Assembly: GCA_964563925.1 (NCBI GenBank)
Contig: CAZLZD010000037.1
Location: 1-44,812, forward strand
Direction of reading: 5' to 3'
DNA length: 44,812 nt
From: JAUILA01 sp964563925
GTDB lineage: Bacteria; Bacteroidota; Bacteroidia; Cytophagales; Cyclobacteriaceae
Position 1 is the stretch's first letter. Each line of letters opens with the position of its first letter. The translations under genes and the position numbers were made by a program. Positions 34,697 to 43,722 of this stretch are shown piece by piece. The notes beneath the pieces are model-generated. The model was not told the origin of the DNA and did no database searches. It worked only from the letters and a program-made list of their open reading frames with translations.

Positions 34697-36148
34697 TCAA
34701 AACTGGAAATAGATGAATGAATTTATATCCGTTGGAATATACATGCCAATCAAAAATATCAGGAACGAGTAGAAGGACCAGCGCACCGGCCGGTTTGTTG
34801 TGATCATAAAGCTTTCGAGCGCATGCCTGTTGCGTCTGCCCATCCATTCTACCAGGAAGAAGAACGGGATCAGCACAAGGATGGGGGCAGAAAGGCCAAT
34901 ACCTTCATAATACGGGACGGTCAGAAGGCTTTTGGAGAATATTTTACCCAGGATTTCCCAGGCCTGCCCCATACTTTCAGCACGGAAGAAAACCCAGGCC
35001 AGTGTGGTCAGCATAAAGGTGGAGGTGATGGAGACAAATTCCCGGATCGTGAGGAAGCTCCTGTCATGTGCCACCACGTCGAGGTGATGCCGGTTCCGGT
35101 TAAACAGCATCAGGGGAATAAAATAAAGCGCATTTAAAAACCCCCAGAAGATGAAGGTCCAGTTGGCACCGTGCCAGAACCCACTGACCAGGAATATGAT
35201 GAATACATTCCGAAGCTGCTTCATTTGGGAAACCCGGCTGCCCCCCAGGGGAATATACAGGTAGTCCCGAAACCAGGTGGACAGGGATATATGCCATCTT
35301 CGCCAGAATTCAGCGATGTCCCTGGAAAAATAAGGAAATGCAAAATTCTGCATAAGGTCAAATCCGAACAGCCGGGCTACACCAATGGCAATATCGGAAT
35401 AGCCTGAAAAGTCACCGTAAATCTGGATAGCGAACAATATCGTCCCGGTCAGGAGGAGGCTGCCGGACATGGTTTCGTGGTTGGAAAATATATGATTGAC
35501 CACCTCCGCGCAGTTATCGGCGATGACGACTTTCTTGAAAAACCCCCATAAGATCTGCCTCAATCCATCCACCGACTCCTTATAATTAAACCGGTGCTTC
35601 ACCCTGAACTGGGGGAGCAGATGGGCGGCCCGTTCAATTGGTCCGGCCACCAGCTGGGGGAAGAAGCTGACAAACGCCATGAATTGTATGAAATCGTGTG
35701 TGGGCTCAATTTTGCGACGGTATACATCGATCGTGTAACTGAGGGTCTGAAAGGTGTAAAAGCTTATTCCAACCGGTAAGATGATGTTGAGCCGGCCGGC
35801 CTCGAAGGGTTGGCCAAACAGGAGAAATGCATCGGTGAAACTGTCGATGAAGAAGTTGTAGTACTTAAAGAAGCCCAGTAATCCGAGATTCACAAGAAGG
35901 CTGGCCAGAAGGAGGAGCTTTCTCTTTTTGTGCAGTGATTCACGACTGAGCAGGATTCCGATGGTATAATCCACCGCGGTGCTGAAAAGTATAAGCCCAA
36001 GAAAGCGCCAGTCCCACCACCCGTAAAACACGTAACTCGCAATGACGAGCAATACGTTCCTGACCTGGATACGTGTGCCGGGGATGAGCCAGTACAGTAT
36101 AAATATTATCGGTAAGAAAAGGGCAAAATCCAGGGAATTAAACAGCAT
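34697..36148 (-). CDS. MBOAT-family O-acyltransferase (AlgI/DltB-like)
   Basis: The 483-residue polytopic membrane protein carries the MBOAT core: an N-terminal YWLIPGTRIQVRNVLLVIASYVFYGWWDW, the PQLVAGPIERAAHLLPQF segment, SYSDIAIGVARLFGFDL, FWRRWHISLSTWFRDYLYIPLGG, and the catalytic-histidine motif SGFWHGANWTFIFWG (His326). It should carry acetyl groups across the inner membrane to modify an exported polysaccharide. No glycan-synthesis gene is in the window, so the acceptor is unknown. It is the first gene of a two-gene operon. Confidence 0.95.
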   Translation of the reverse strand: MLFNSLDFALFLPIIFILYWLIPGTRIQVRNVLLVIASYVFYGWWDWRFLGLILFSTAVDYTIGILLSRESLHKKRKLLLLASLLVNLGLLGFFKYYNFFIDSFTDAFLLFGQPFEAGRLNIILPVGISFYTFQTLSYTIDVYRRKIEPTHDFIQFMAFVSFFPQLVAGPIERAAHLLPQFRVKHRFNYKESVDGLRQILWGFFKKVVIADNCAEVVNHIFSNHETMSGSLLLTGTILFAIQIYGDFSGYSDIAIGVARLFGFDLMQNFAFPYFSRDIAEFWRRWHISLSTWFRDYLYIPLGGSRVSQMKQLRNVFIIFLVSGFWHGANWTFIFWGFLNALYFIPLMLFNRNRHHLDVVAHDRSFLTIREFVSITSTFMLTTLAWVFFRAESMGQAWEILGKIFSKSLLTVPYYEGIGLSAPILVLIPFFFLVEWMGRRNRHALESFMITTNRPVRWSFYSFLIFLIGMYIPTDINSFIYFQF

Positions 36149-36378
36149 GGGTCACTGGAATTTTCATGAGCTTTTAACAGGATGACGCCAGGAGCAAAGT
36201 CCTGCGGTCTTACATTTCGTTGAATTGGCAGCAAATTTATTCTTCTTTGGCATAAATAAAGGTACAATCTCAAAATCTTTAACATAGAATTGGCAGGACC
36301 TGTATTTTTGGACCGGGTAAGAAATGCGCTCAGCCTGTAATAAGAATATTAATAAATTTTCCGTAATTGGTCCCTGTT

Positions 36379-36930
36379 ATGAATGATTCTTACAAGGACC
36401 TGGAAAGACTCAAATACCGGTTAAACCTGATCCTGATCGCACTGCTTTGTTCGACTACCCTCGCCCCGAGCCTGATCTTTTTCGTCAGGGGGGAGGGCAG
36501 GATTCTCTGGATGATTATTTTCATCGTCATTAGTTACCTGGTCAGCCTGCTGCCAAAGAGTTTTTACGACAAAATTCAGCTTTCCTCGGATGTGGGGGTG
36601 TACCGGAAACTGGGTGTTGACTGGTTTAAACGGTTTTCCACAAACGGCGACTTCATCAACAGGAGGATCAGGCGAAGCTACCCGACATACAGAAATATTA
36701 TTAACCTGGATACGGTTAAGGCAAAATTAGACGAAACGTATGTCATAGAGAGATCGCATACCGTGCTGCTGGTATTCTGCTTCCTGACCAATATCTATGC
36801 CTTCCAGACGCAATCGTATCTCACTGCCGCCATTCTTTTTGCCGGCAACCTGCTGTTCAATTTTTACCCCAACCTGTTGCAGCAATATAACCGGATCCGG
36901 TATCAGAAAGTGGTTAAAATGCACTCCTGA
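36379..36930 (+). CDS. CrtO-like acyltransferase family membrane protein
   Basis: From the ATG at 36379 the product has 183 residues with about four membrane helices: two near the start, two beyond residue 120. Between them lies a cytosolic KLGVDWFKRFSTNGDF segment. The C-terminal NLLFNFYPNLLQQYNRIR matches the Asn-x-YP-x-x-x-Q-x-x-NRxR motif of CrtO-type glycosyl-4,4'-diaponeurosporenoate acyltransferases, and ETYVIERSH fits the conserved E...H. No carotenoid genes are near, so its acyl acceptor is open. A TTG start 12 bases upstream is possible but less likely. Confidence 0.7.
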   Translation: MNDSYKDLERLKYRLNLILIALLCSTTLAPSLIFFVRGEGRILWMIIFIVISYLVSLLPKSFYDKIQLSSDVGVYRKLGVDWFKRFSTNGDFINRRIRRSYPTYRNIINLDTVKAKLDETYVIERSHTVLLVFCFLTNIYAFQTQSYLTAAILFAGNLLFNFYPNLLQQYNRIRYQKVVKMHS

Positions 36931-36953
36931 ATTACGGGATCATCCCAGGGTCA

Positions 36954-37943
36954 TCATTTATCTACGCGGATAATATCGAATTCAATGGAATTCGGTGTTC
37001 CGGGAGGTGCCACATCAAATCGTGCGTTGACCGCATACACGCTGTTTCCGTGCAAGGCCGCCGTGGTTGGAATTTTAAATTCAGGATCCGTGATGATACG
37101 GGTAATTGTACCGGATGTCAAATCGGCATCCAGTTCGACCACCGCAATTTGATTAAGAAAATTCTGAACCACGTACAGGGTTAGTCCATCCAGTAAGAGT
37201 CCGTCTCCACTGCTCAAAGCGTCGCCTCCCAGGTCAACCTGAATGGCTTCACCTGTATCCTTGTTCACAAGGTACAGCGCACCGGTGGCGGCGTTAATCA
37301 GTAAGAGTGACGTTCCCCGGTGGGGGGCAACAATACCATTGCTGTTAAACTCTCCGGGTATGGATTCAAAATCTCCGCCCAGCGGAATAGTCTGAACGGA
37401 AGGCGGATCGGGAAGGCGCCCGTCCGGCATTAAGTTTACCTTGTGAAAAACCGGCTGGAATGAGTTGGTAAAATAGGCCGCGTCTTTCGATACGATGACG
37501 TCGTTAATGAAACCAGCTCCCAGCGGGATGGAAGCTACCTTTTCCTGCGTGGTTACATCATATACCCGTGCCGTCCCATCGAAGCCTCCTGAGACGAACA
37601 GATAGTTTGTTCGCGGATCAAAATCAAGGCCAACTGCTAATTCGCCTGCCGTTCCTGCAATGTGCACGGTTCCGCTGCCATCGCGGTAATTGCCCTTATA
37701 GATGGCGCCATCCACAAGGGAGCCGGCATAAAAATAGGTGCCGGTTCCGGAAACGATTCCTTCCGGACTGAAACCATCGGGCAGGAAGATCTGGTCAGGG
37801 AAAGCATTGGGAGATGAATTGGAAGGCAAATCCGTGTCCAGGTTTCCTTTCAGCTGGTTTATCTGTGGTTTGGTTATTTCTTCCGTTTGACAGCCAGTAA
37901 TTATTAATAAGACAATGACAAGTATTGAAAGTGTGGTTTTCAT
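36954..37943 (-). CDS. SMP-30/NHL-like beta-propeller lipoprotein
   Basis: The 329-residue product has a lipoprotein signal (LIITGC, Cys18) and then repeated propeller blades: LPDGFSPEGIVSGTGTYFYAGSL, AVGLDFDPRTNYLFVSGG, INDVIVSKDAAYFTNSF, SNGIVAPHRGTSLLLINA and SSGDGLLLDGLTLYVVQN. This resembles SMP-30/gluconolactonase-type propellers, although the metal ligands are not all evident. It is probably a surface-anchored binding or lactonase-like protein. It is monocistronic. Confidence 0.8.
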   Translation of the reverse strand: MKTTLSILVIVLLIITGCQTEEITKPQINQLKGNLDTDLPSNSSPNAFPDQIFLPDGFSPEGIVSGTGTYFYAGSLVDGAIYKGNYRDGSGTVHIAGTAGELAVGLDFDPRTNYLFVSGGFDGTARVYDVTTQEKVASIPLGAGFINDVIVSKDAAYFTNSFQPVFHKVNLMPDGRLPDPPSVQTIPLGGDFESIPGEFNSNGIVAPHRGTSLLLINAATGALYLVNKDTGEAIQVDLGGDALSSGDGLLLDGLTLYVVQNFLNQIAVVELDADLTSGTITRIITDPEFKIPTTAALHGNSVYAVNARFDVAPPGTPNSIEFDIIRVDK

Positions 37944-38353
37944 GGGAGTGTGTGGTTGGTTGAATTAGTCAGATCTGAATTAATGTATACCCTGAGAAAA
38001 ACATAGGGAGATCGGAAGGTATGATTCTCAGTAACCGGGCGCATGTCCTTGTTTAAGGGACTGTTTATCAATTGTATACCATAAAATAATAAAAATAATC
38101 CTATTAAAAAACAGCCCGGATAACGGTGCCGGCAGATCCCCGGAAATACGATATTGCACCTCAAAAAACCGAGCGTCCGATATAATTGATGTCCTGGTGC
38201 GAATCTTCCGGCAGGTATATCCTGTCAGTCTGTAAATATTTATATCTTACCAGTCAATGAGGCTCCTGCTTGCAGCTGCGGGTCTTACCAGGACTGCATC
38301 TGTAAACCCCGGCATTACCGGTTATCTATATATTAAACATTATTTAAACCCAC
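37944..38353. other. intergenic region between divergent genes
   Basis: No gene seen. It contains an inverted repeat CTGAGAA (37992) / TTCTCAG (38025) and two copies of GTATACC. It is AT-rich around 38080-38110. Promoters for both flanking genes should lie here, but no exact consensus stands out. Confidence 0.5.
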
Positions 38354-38854
38354 ATGAAACAAATTCGAAATACGATAGCCTCTATGCTGCTGATGACGGC
38401 ATTTGTGGTCCCTTTGACGATATTCGGCCAGCAGGTAGAGGAGGATCCTGTGACGGTATCCCAGCGTGATGATGAGGCTGCGGTAAAGGAGGCGGTGGAA
38501 GCCTTTCTGGTGGCATTGGGTAATGGAGAGCTGGAAAAGGTGAAGGCGATGTTTTTGCCGAATGCCAACATTGCCTCCGTTTCAAGAGCCAATGGTGAGC
38601 CGGAGATCTTTACGGTGAGTGCGGACGCATACATTTCGCAGCGCATGGATAAGCCGGTCAGATTATTTCAGGAACCGGTCAGCAAATACACGGTCAATAT
38701 TTCGCAAGGCATGCTGGCTTTTGTACGTGCGGATGCCACTGTGTATTATGACGGCAAAGCCAGTCATCATACCCAGGATTTTTTCATCCTGATGAAAGAC
38801 AAGGACGTTTGGAAATTTTTAAGCGGTTCCTATACCACGCTACCCCTGGAATAA
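38354..38854 (+). CDS. secreted NTF2-like (DUF4440-type) protein
   Basis: The 166-residue product has a signal peptide (MKQIRNTIASMLLMTAFVVPLTIFGQ) and one NTF2-like domain: AAVKEAVEAFLVALGNGELEKVKAMFLPNANIASV at the start and FFILMKDKDVWKFLSGSYTT at the end, the usual closing strand of SnoaL/DUF4440 proteins. It would act in the periplasm; the role is unknown. The methyltransferase gene starts eight bases after its stop, so they share a transcript, although one product is exported and the other cytosolic. Confidence 0.82.
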   Translation: MKQIRNTIASMLLMTAFVVPLTIFGQQVEEDPVTVSQRDDEAAVKEAVEAFLVALGNGELEKVKAMFLPNANIASVSRANGEPEIFTVSADAYISQRMDKPVRLFQEPVSKYTVNISQGMLAFVRADATVYYDGKASHHTQDFFILMKDKDVWKFLSGSYTTLPLE

Positions 38855-38862
38855 AGAATAAA

Positions 38863-39603
38863 ATGAAACCCACAATACCGGAATTCTACCTCCCGGACCT
38901 GGCATTTGTTCACGATCAGGGACACGGGCAATTGGCCCGGCACGCGGCACAGGCGATTTCCAGACTTCTGGAAGGCCGGCCAGAACGCAGTTTAGTGGTG
39001 GATCTGGGATGCGGGAGTGGCATCCTTGCGCAGGAGCTGGCAGATAAACCGCTGGATATTGTCGGGGTGGATTATTCTCCTTTTATGATTGAACTGGCAA
39101 GGAAGAATGCCCCCGGGGCAACGTTCATTACCTCGTCGATGTATGACTACGATATTCCCGTGTGTGATCTGGTATGTTCGGTGGGAGAATGCTTCAACTA
39201 TATGTTTGACCCTGCGTGTACTTCGAATGCATTACGGGAGTTATTTGCCCGGGTTCACCATGCGCTCAGGCCAGGAGGTCATTTTGTGTTTGACATTCTC
39301 ACACCAAAGGTGCTGGACTCCTCCTTCGCGCAATCAAGAATACTGGAGAATGACCTGTGGACCATTTTTCTGGAAATTGAAACTAACAGGGAGGCTAATC
39401 GTTTAACCAGGCATATCACACTGTTTCTGAAAAAGGAGGGTGGGTATGAAAAAAGTAAAGAAATACACCGGCAACGGCTCTATCATCAACGCGATATGGA
39501 GAATATGCTGACTGACCTTGGGTTTGGGTTCACGTTGTTAGCTGATTATCATGGGATGTTATTCCGGGATGGCCAGATTGGATTTGTGTGTACAAAGGTT
39601 TAA
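38863..39603 (+). CDS. class I SAM-dependent methyltransferase
   Basis: From the ATG at 38863 the protein has 246 residues. Motif I is LVVDLGCGSGILAQEL, followed by IVGVDYSPFMIELARKNAPGATFITSSMYDYDIPVCDLVCSVGECFNYM and HHALRPGGHFVFDILTP. These are the SAM-binding and post-I motifs of small-molecule methyltransferases. A longer start at 38809 would overlap the previous gene by 46 bases; an AAAGAATAAA stretch before 38863 favours the shorter form. The substrate is unknown. Confidence 0.9.
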   Translation: MKPTIPEFYLPDLAFVHDQGHGQLARHAAQAISRLLEGRPERSLVVDLGCGSGILAQELADKPLDIVGVDYSPFMIELARKNAPGATFITSSMYDYDIPVCDLVCSVGECFNYMFDPACTSNALRELFARVHHALRPGGHFVFDILTPKVLDSSFAQSRILENDLWTIFLEIETNREANRLTRHITLFLKKEGGYEKSKEIHRQRLYHQRDMENMLTDLGFGFTLLADYHGMLFRDGQIGFVCTKV

Positions 39604-39759
39604 TGTACTATTGACAAATCTTACCCGGGCGCTGTGTGGGGTTGTGGCTCCAATGGTGCGGGAGAATGCATATTTGCAGAACGATGGAAGTTCTTGGACG
39701 GGTGTCATGATTTGAACGCTTAAGGCCGTTCTCATGCCTTGGGAGGATTATTTGAAAAG

Positions 39760-40548
39760 ATGAATAAATATCTGTGTGTTTTGGTCCTGGTTATTTTTAC
39801 CTTTTCCTGTACCGGGAAACGGGAGAAGAATGATGGACCGGTCTATGAGCCCAACGGGAATTTCGATCAGCTGCAGGCCGATTTCCAAAAGTGGTGGATC
39901 TATCATAACAAGTATATTTCCTTGTCTTCTGACTTTACGGGGTACAGCGAGAAGGCGGAAACGATTTCTAAAAATCTCTTTCTTGAGAAGCTTGCTTCGG
40001 GCAGGTTTATCCCGTTAAGGTTGAAATCGACGGAAGGCGCCGAAGTGTATAAGCTTTATCCTTTGGTTCATCCGGCGGATGAAAGTATTGTGAGTACCAT
40101 CAAAAACGAGGCGATTACTTCTCTCGTACATTTGAACCTGGAAGGGCAATCGTTTCCATCCTTTGACCTTACCGACCTCAATAAGAATCATTATACCAAT
40201 GCCTCTACCGAGGGGAAGTACCTTATTCTGAAGACGTGGTTTATTGGCTGTGCCGCCTGTGTGGCTGAATTTCCCGAACTCAATGAATTGGTGGGGCAGT
40301 TCAGGAACAGGGAGGACGTACTGTTTATAAGCCTGGCCACTGACTCCCCATCCGCGCTTGAGGCATTTCTTCAGAGGAAGGAATTTGATTACCAGGTCAT
40401 TCCTGATCAGAAGGAATTGATCGTGAATAAATTAAAGTTGCAGGAGTATCCAACCCATATCGTAGTGGACCAAAAAGGTACCATTTTAAAGGTGGTGAAC
40501 AAGGCGTCGGAAATGATTTCTTTTCTGGAGAATAAGCAAATCCTTTGA
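39760..40548 (+). CDS. TlpA-like thioredoxin-fold lipoprotein
   Basis: From the ATG at 39760 the product has 262 residues, with a lipoprotein signal (VLVLVIFTFSC, Cys17). The N-terminal half has no recognised fold. The C-terminal half (about 125-262) is a thioredoxin/AhpC-TSA domain with SFPSFDLTDLNKNHY and the redox pair FIGCAACVAEFPELN (Cys164, Cys167), then LFISLATDSPSALEAFL and the cis-Pro segment EYPTHIVVDQKG. It should reduce or exchange disulfides in the periplasm. CAAC is less usual than the CGPC or CPPC of many TlpA proteins. Confidence 0.87.
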   Translation: MNKYLCVLVLVIFTFSCTGKREKNDGPVYEPNGNFDQLQADFQKWWIYHNKYISLSSDFTGYSEKAETISKNLFLEKLASGRFIPLRLKSTEGAEVYKLYPLVHPADESIVSTIKNEAITSLVHLNLEGQSFPSFDLTDLNKNHYTNASTEGKYLILKTWFIGCAACVAEFPELNELVGQFRNREDVLFISLATDSPSALEAFLQRKEFDYQVIPDQKELIVNKLKLQEYPTHIVVDQKGTILKVVNKASEMISFLENKQIL

Positions 40549-40651
40549 GGCCTGTACCGGACGAAGTCAGGAAAATTTGTTGAAGGCAGATGGACTTTAA
40601 GCAGGGATCAAAGCCTGGAAATTCCAACCCGCTACGTGAATTTTAGCAGCA

Positions 40652-42049
40652 TTACTCTTTGGATTCGATCGCACTGAGCTGATCTGGGTAAGGTTCAACC
40701 CCGGCCTGGTGTTGCTCTGCGATTTGCCGTATCCTTTCCAGGACTTCCGGGTGCTGTTGTGCCACATTGTATTTCTCACCAGGATCTTTTCCGAGGTGAT
40801 AGAGCAGGGGCGGGTCATGTAGTTCTTTCGGACCGAACGTGCCGTATTCACCCTGCGTAATAAAGTGGGCCTTCCAGTTGCCTGTCCGGACTGCATATAG
40901 TTCCGGTCCACGGTAATAGAAAATCTCATTTCTCGGACCCGGTGCTGCTTCCAGCAGCGTCCCGCTCAAGTCCTTTCCATCAATGATTCTGTCCCGGGGC
41001 AGCTCGAGACCGGCCAGCGAACTGAACGTAGTGAACAGGTCCAGCGCCGAACCCGGGTCCGTAATAACTCCCGGTGCAATCTTTCCCGGCCACCAGAAGA
41101 GCCCGGGAACACGCATCCCGCCTTCCCAGGTCATTCCTTTCCCGGCGTAAAGGGGCCCGGCATTGCCCCCGTAAATACCAAACAGCAACCAGGGGCCATT
41201 ATCGGAAGTGAACACCACCAGTGTATTCTCCGAAAGACCTTCTTCCTCAAGGGCCGATAGGATACGGCCGACCCCGTGGTCAATCTCTTCGATCACATCC
41301 CCATACAAGCCTGCCTTACTCCGGTCCGCAAAATCTTCTGACACGAACAGGGGTATGTGCGGCATACTGTGGGCAAGGTAGATAAAGAAGGGCTGGTCCT
41401 TGTTTTCCCGGATAAACTGAATGGTCTCATCCGTGTAGCGCCCGGTAATCGTATGCTGGTTGGCAGGGAGCTCGACGACCTCCTTGTTCCGGAGGATCGG
41501 GACGCGGAAATCTTCGGTGTTCATGGAATCCGGATTGGAGAAGTACTCCACATAGCCTTTCTCCGTATCAAGGTTCATGTCGTTGGAGTAGGGGATGCCG
41601 AAGTAATAGTCAAAACCGTGATCGGTAGGCAGGAAGGGAGATTTATGGCCCAGGTGCCATTTCCCGATACAGGCAGTGCGGTATTCAGCCTTTTTGAGTT
41701 GGGTGGCCAGGGTAATTTCGGAAGGAGGGAGTCCGAGTGCCGAATTGGGGAATAATACCCGTCGTTTCTGGCTGGTCATTCCGTTGCGAACGGGCAGCCG
41801 GCCGGTCATGATCCCGGCTCGGCTCGGCGTGCATACGCTGGAAGGGGCATAGAAGTTAGTCCACTTTTGTCCTTCGGCGGCCATTCTGTCGAGATGTGGC
41901 GTCCGGATCGACGGGTGCCCGTAGGCTCCGAGGTCGCCATAGCCAAGGTCGTCGGCAAAGATGATGATGAAATTCGGCGGATGATCTTCTGTTTGAGATA
42001 ATACAGGCAATGCACAGAACAGCAGGAATACCAGGTTGAAGAATTTCAT
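40652..42049 (-). CDS. secreted arylsulfatase A-like sulfatase
   Basis: From the ATG at 42049 the protein has 465 residues and a signal peptide (MKFFNLVFLLFCALPVLSQ). It shows IIFADDLGYGDLGAYG (Asp33, Asp34), the classical signature SSVCTPSRAGIMTGRLP with formylglycine Cys73, YRTACIGKWHLGH with the Lys-His pair, and VVFTSDNGPWLLFG. This is the closest of the three sulfatases to arylsulfatase A and N-acetylgalactosamine-6-sulfatase types. It acts outside the inner membrane on a sulfate ester. It is monocistronic. Confidence 0.94.
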   Translation of the reverse strand: MKFFNLVFLLFCALPVLSQTEDHPPNFIIIFADDLGYGDLGAYGHPSIRTPHLDRMAAEGQKWTNFYAPSSVCTPSRAGIMTGRLPVRNGMTSQKRRVLFPNSALGLPPSEITLATQLKKAEYRTACIGKWHLGHKSPFLPTDHGFDYYFGIPYSNDMNLDTEKGYVEYFSNPDSMNTEDFRVPILRNKEVVELPANQHTITGRYTDETIQFIRENKDQPFFIYLAHSMPHIPLFVSEDFADRSKAGLYGDVIEEIDHGVGRILSALEEEGLSENTLVVFTSDNGPWLLFGIYGGNAGPLYAGKGMTWEGGMRVPGLFWWPGKIAPGVITDPGSALDLFTTFSSLAGLELPRDRIIDGKDLSGTLLEAAPGPRNEIFYYRGPELYAVRTGNWKAHFITQGEYGTFGPKELHDPPLLYHLGKDPGEKYNVAQQHPEVLERIRQIAEQHQAGVEPYPDQLSAIESKE

Positions 42050-42094
42050 CCGTTTAATGTACAAAAAGATCCTAAGACATCAGGTGGGTTCCAT

Positions 42095-42670
42095 TTAACC
42101 TATATAGTGGGATTCAATGACTTTTCCCGGCGGGAGATCATCCATAAGGATGTGTCCGATCCTGACCCGTATCAGCCGTAACGTGGGAAAACCCACGGCT
42201 GCCGTCATTTTTCGGACCTGGCGGAATTTGCCTTCGGTGAGAATAATGGCTACCCAGCTGGTGGGTCCGTGTCGTTCGCCTCGGTCCAGGGGTGAAGCCA
42301 TAGCGACCTTTGGCGGCTCCTTCAACATGCGCGCCTGGCACGGCAAGGAGGTATACTTACCGCCGGGAACGGTGATTTCCACTCCCTGGGAAAGCTGTAT
42401 GATGGCTTGCTCAGTTATGCGCCCGTCGACCTGGACATAATATTCTTTTTCCACTTGTTTACTGCGGATGCGTTCACTGACCTTACCGTCGGTGGTGAGC
42501 AGTAATAAGCCTTCCGATTTCTCATCCAGTCGTCCGACGGGCATCGTGCCTGCGGGAAAACCGAACAGGTCGCCCAGGAGCTTTTTGTTTTTACGCCGGG
42601 TCTGGTTGTTTATGAACTGGGATAAATATCCCCTGGGTTTATGAAGAATAAAATGCCGGTGTGATGTCAT
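42095..42670 (-). CDS. rluE: RluE-type rRNA pseudouridine synthase
   Basis: The 191-residue protein is a pseudouridine synthase of the RsuA/RluB/E/F group without an S4 domain: HFILHKPRGYLSQF, the catalytic GRLDEKSEGLLLLTTDG (Asp49), KEYYVQVDG, and ILTEGKFRQVRKMTAAVGFPTLRLIRVRIG. The short form without S4 and the KNKKLLGDLFGFPAGTMPVGRLD run fit RluE, which modifies U2457 of 23S rRNA in E. coli. Site specificity here is inferred from family. Confidence 0.88.
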   Translation of the reverse strand: MTSHRHFILHKPRGYLSQFINNQTRRKNKKLLGDLFGFPAGTMPVGRLDEKSEGLLLLTTDGKVSERIRSKQVEKEYYVQVDGRITEQAIIQLSQGVEITVPGGKYTSLPCQARMLKEPPKVAMASPLDRGERHGPTSWVAIILTEGKFRQVRKMTAAVGFPTLRLIRVRIGHILMDDLPPGKVIESHYIG

Positions 42671-42931
42671 GGGCCAGGGATCTTTGCAACGTTCATCATT
42701 TTAAATCTACATGGATAAGTTAAAAACTTCAGTTACTTGAATACTTTTAGTTGCCACAGTCAAACGAGTACCGGGGATGGTTATGCATTATCAGGGTACC
42801 TGAATGGATCAGTCGTCATTACCAGATTCGGGTGAAATACTTAACCGGGAATAATTAGTATATTGGGCGGGTAACCCCTTTTCCCTGGGTAAAATGAATG
42901 TATTTGTAATAATCCGCCTGACTTTGTAATT

Positions 42932-43642
42932 GTGAATACCGCCCGCACAAGACGTACTGAACGAATTTTCTTTTTGGCTGCGGCCAGCTTCTTTCTTCTT
43001 GCAAACCTAATAGGGTTTGGTTCGAGTGTGAATGCCCGCCTTGAAAATGAGGGATCTTTGGCCGGGCATATCTATATACACGGATTATGTGCAGGTTTGT
43101 GGATCATTCTCTATTTTATTCAAACGACCCTGGTATTCTCCCGAAAAGTGAACTGGCATGTCAGGCTGGGTAAGGCGGGTGTATTGGTGCTCTTGCTGGT
43201 CTTACTCTCAGGGTTTTATGTGGCGTTCATGGTTCCCGTGCTATATAACGTCGAACCTCCTTACAGTCAGCCTGGCCGTGATTTTTCGGCGATTCTCCTG
43301 GCGGTGGGAACTGCTTTCTTTGGGCTGAAATACAGAAGGAAACCATTCATACACCAACGGCTGATGCTGATTGCCACGTTAATCCTGAGTTCGGCCGGAA
43401 TTGCAAGGGCGGTTAATTTTTTAGGCCTGGCCACCCTCGGACCGGTCGGTATCATCTCCTTTCTGATCCTGCCCGTCATCGCATTATTTCTTGTGGATTA
43501 TATTAATCAAAGGCGGGTATTCAGGGTGAATTTCGTTGGACTGTTACTCGTGGTTTCCCTGTTCGCTTTATCCGCTCCGCCGGTGTGGGAGAATGCGATC
43601 CTGCAGCCTGTCATGGAGGTACTTGTGGGGTGGTTGTCGTGA
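42932..43642 (+). CDS. six- or seven-helix membrane protein of unknown function
   Basis: The 236-residue product has six or seven predicted membrane helices and conserved-looking histidines: GHIYIHGLCAGLWIILYFIQTTLVF, NWHVRLGKAGVLVLL and KPFIHQRLMLIATLILSSAGIARA. The pattern HG-x-x-x-x-x-W...Q...WHxxLG occurs in uncharacterised bacterial membrane proteins, and haem or metal binding by the His residues is possible. The start is a GTG at 42932; no ATG is available near the N terminus. It is monocistronic. Confidence 0.75.
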   Translation: MNTARTRRTERIFFLAAASFFLLANLIGFGSSVNARLENEGSLAGHIYIHGLCAGLWIILYFIQTTLVFSRKVNWHVRLGKAGVLVLLLVLLSGFYVAFMVPVLYNVEPPYSQPGRDFSAILLAVGTAFFGLKYRRKPFIHQRLMLIATLILSSAGIARAVNFLGLATLGPVGIISFLILPVIALFLVDYINQRRVFRVNFVGLLLVVSLFALSAPPVWENAILQPVMEVLVGWLS

Positions 43643-43656
43643 ATTGCATGGGTAAG

Positions 43657-43682
43657 GCCTCTTCAGAAGCGAGGCGTTTTCC
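43657..43682 (+). terminator. possible terminator after the membrane protein gene
   Basis: GCCTC (43657-43661) pairs with GAGGC (43671-43675) around a nine-base loop, followed by GTTTTCC. The stem is short and the T run weak. Confidence 0.5.
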
Positions 43683-43722
43683 TGCAGCCTTTTATTTGTA
43701 AGGGGACGCCATTGTGCACCTG

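Noticed and set aside
37992..38031. Inverted repeat CTGAGAA/TTCTCAG as a terminator
   Set aside because: The 26-base loop and lack of a T run make it unlikely to act as one, and no gene ends beside it.
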